Part shown: positions 14,174 to 15,268 of the stretch, one piece after another
Layout: every line of letters begins with the position of its first letter
Numbering within the stretch: position 1 is the stretch's first letter
From: Ignavibacteriales bacterium
GTDB lineage: Bacteria; Bacteroidota; Ignavibacteria; Ignavibacteriales; Ignavibacteriaceae
Direction: 5' to 3'
Length of the DNA stretch: 15,268 nucleotides
NCBI GenBank assembly: GCA_027349615.1
Contig: DAIEML010000028.1
Location: 1 to 15,268, forward strand
Program-made: the position numbers and the translations under genes
The notes under the pieces: model-generated
Told to the model about the DNA's origin: nothing
Database searches by the model: none
The model's input: only the letters and a program-made list of their open reading frames with translations

Positions 14174-15268
14174 ATGGACTGGTTTAATAATCTAAACCTT
14201 AAGGGAAAGCTATTAATAAATTCAACTTTGATAATTGTATTTTTAATAGTAATTGGTTATTTCGGATATACTACCCTAATTAATATTACCGGACAAGCGA
14301 AAGTAATTTATGAAAGCCCTTTAATTGCGCTTCAGCAGTTAGGAAACGCCAATACTATTTTTATACAACAGCGTGCCGATAATAGAATGCTGCTGGATAA
14401 TAACGATGCAAATAATAAAGCTTTAGTTTTAAAAAAAGTAAATAAAGAAACTAGTGAATCCGAAAATTATTTTAAGGAATATTTAAAAGGAGAAATTACT
14501 GACCAAGAACAAATTTTAATTGATAAATTCCAAAATACATGGAAAACATATTTGCAGGAACGTAATAAAGCTATAGCTGCTGCAATGGATAATAATAATG
14601 ATCTTGCAAAAAGCATAATGTATGGAACATCTAAAGATCTTGCTGATTCTTCTGAAGCTGAGTTAAAAGCAATTATCGCATTTAATGTTGTTAAAGCCGG
14701 GCAAATGTATAATACTTTGTATAATGCTTCGCAGCAATCAAAAACAATGATTTTAATTCTTGTCCTTTTCTCTGTTCTTTTTTCACTTGCAGTTGGCCTT
14801 TTGATTGCAAAGCAAATTACCAAACCTGTAAAAGATTTGACTGAAAATGCTGACAAAATTGCAAATGGCAATCTTGAAGTATTAATAAACCAAACGACTA
14901 AAGATGAAGTCGGCAGACTTGCTGGTTCATTTAAAATTATGGTTGAGAAAATTAAAATGGGAATAGAAGAACTTCAGTCAGAAAAAGTTAACGTCCAAAA
15001 TAAAGTTGATGATGCCGTAAAAAAATCAGAAGAAGAAAAAGCATATTTATCTTTGAATGTAGAGAAGATTTTAGTAGGTATGGAAAAGTTTGCCGGCGGA
15101 GATTTAACAATTGGATTAGCAATTGAAAAAAATGATGAGATCGGTAAATTATCCGAAGGTTTCAATAAAGCAGTTAGTAACGTTGGCTCTTTACTTTCAC
15201 AAGTGAATGAGGCAGTTCAAGCCACAGCAAGTGCAAGCAACGAAATTTCATCGAGCACAGAACAAATG
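14174..15268 (+). CDS. Methyl-accepting chemotaxis protein, 3' truncated by the window edge
   Basis: The reading frame stays open to the last base; 365 residues are visible. The first membrane helix is at about 13-35 (LLINSTLIIVFLIVIGYFGY). A periplasmic four-helix-bundle (4HB_MCP-like) ligand-binding region covers 36-190. The second membrane helix is at 191-212 (MILILVLFSVLFSLAVGLLI). A HAMP domain follows at about 213-265 (starting KQITKPVKDLTENADKIANG), then a charged helix and a second HAMP-like segment at about 291-345 (FAGGDLTIGLAIEKNDEIGK). The window ends at the start of the cytoplasmic signalling coiled coil (ASASNEISSSTEQ). The ATG at 14174 is chosen because GAGG (14164-14167) lies six bases upstream; it abuts the in-frame ATG at 14168 and could not serve that one. 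The receptor probably signals through the adjacent CheW. Confidence 0.93.
   Translation, partial: MDWFNNLNLKGKLLINSTLIIVFLIVIGYFGYTTLINITGQAKVIYESPLIALQQLGNANTIFIQQRADNRMLLDNNDANNKALVLKKVNKETSESENYFKEYLKGEITDQEQILIDKFQNTWKTYLQERNKAIAAAMDNNNDLAKSIMYGTSKDLADSSEAELKAIIAFNVVKAGQMYNTLYNASQQSKTMILILVLFSVLFSLAVGLLIAKQITKPVKDLTENADKIANGNLEVLINQTTKDEVGRLAGSFKIMVEKIKMGIEELQSEKVNVQNKVDDAVKKSEEEKAYLSLNVEKILVGMEKFAGGDLTIGLAIEKNDEIGKLSEGFNKAVSNVGSLLSQVNEAVQATASASNEISSSTEQM

Overview
The window is a flagellar and chemotaxis locus from an AT-rich bacterium (roughly one third G+C by eye). Genes generally use GGAG-type ribosome binding sites. The style (TPR-linked glycosyltransferases, a short flagellin, large multi-PAS kinases with an N-terminal receiver) suggests the Ignavibacteria/Chlorobi side of the FCB group. 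That placement is an impression from gene style, not a demonstrated assignment.

Layout: (1) 2-1968, the 3' end of a GT-B glycosyltransferase and a complete TPR-containing family 2 glycosyltransferase, joined by an ATGA overlap and probably serving flagellin or surface glycosylation. (2) 2206-6018, a flagellar filament operon: a textbook sigma-28 promoter, a structured leader with two candidate CsrA sites, flagellin (fliC), a strong terminator, then fliS, fliD, a small coiled-coil gene in the FliT position and a FlgM-like anti-sigma-28 gene. (3) 6171-8268, a soluble histidine kinase without a sensor domain, overlapping an NtrC-type sigma-54 activator; this resembles the FlgS-FlgR pair that controls middle flagellar genes in epsilon-proteobacteria. 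(4) 8261-13336, two large multi-PAS histidine kinases on the minus strand, each with an N-terminal receiver domain; in one of them the receiver has lost its phosphorylation residues. (5) 13650-15268, cheW followed by a methyl-accepting chemotaxis protein with tandem HAMP domains that runs off the window edge.

How it fits together: the filament operon carries the export substrates (flagellin, cap), their chaperones and the probable inhibitor of the sigma factor that reads it. This would be a self-limiting loop on one transcript. The divergent region 13337-13649 holds two sigma-28-like boxes with the same -10 sequence and the same 15-base spacer, one facing cheW and one facing the receiver/GAF/PAS kinase. 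This places that kinase in the late flagellar regulon and makes it a candidate sensory input to motility.

The most interesting signals are these paired promoters, the fliC leader RNA, FlgM encoded on the fliC transcript, the pseudo-receiver kinase beside its intact counterpart, and an abrupt compositional break inside the family 2 glycosyltransferase gene. No tRNA, rRNA, CRISPR array, insertion sequence or phage gene was seen.
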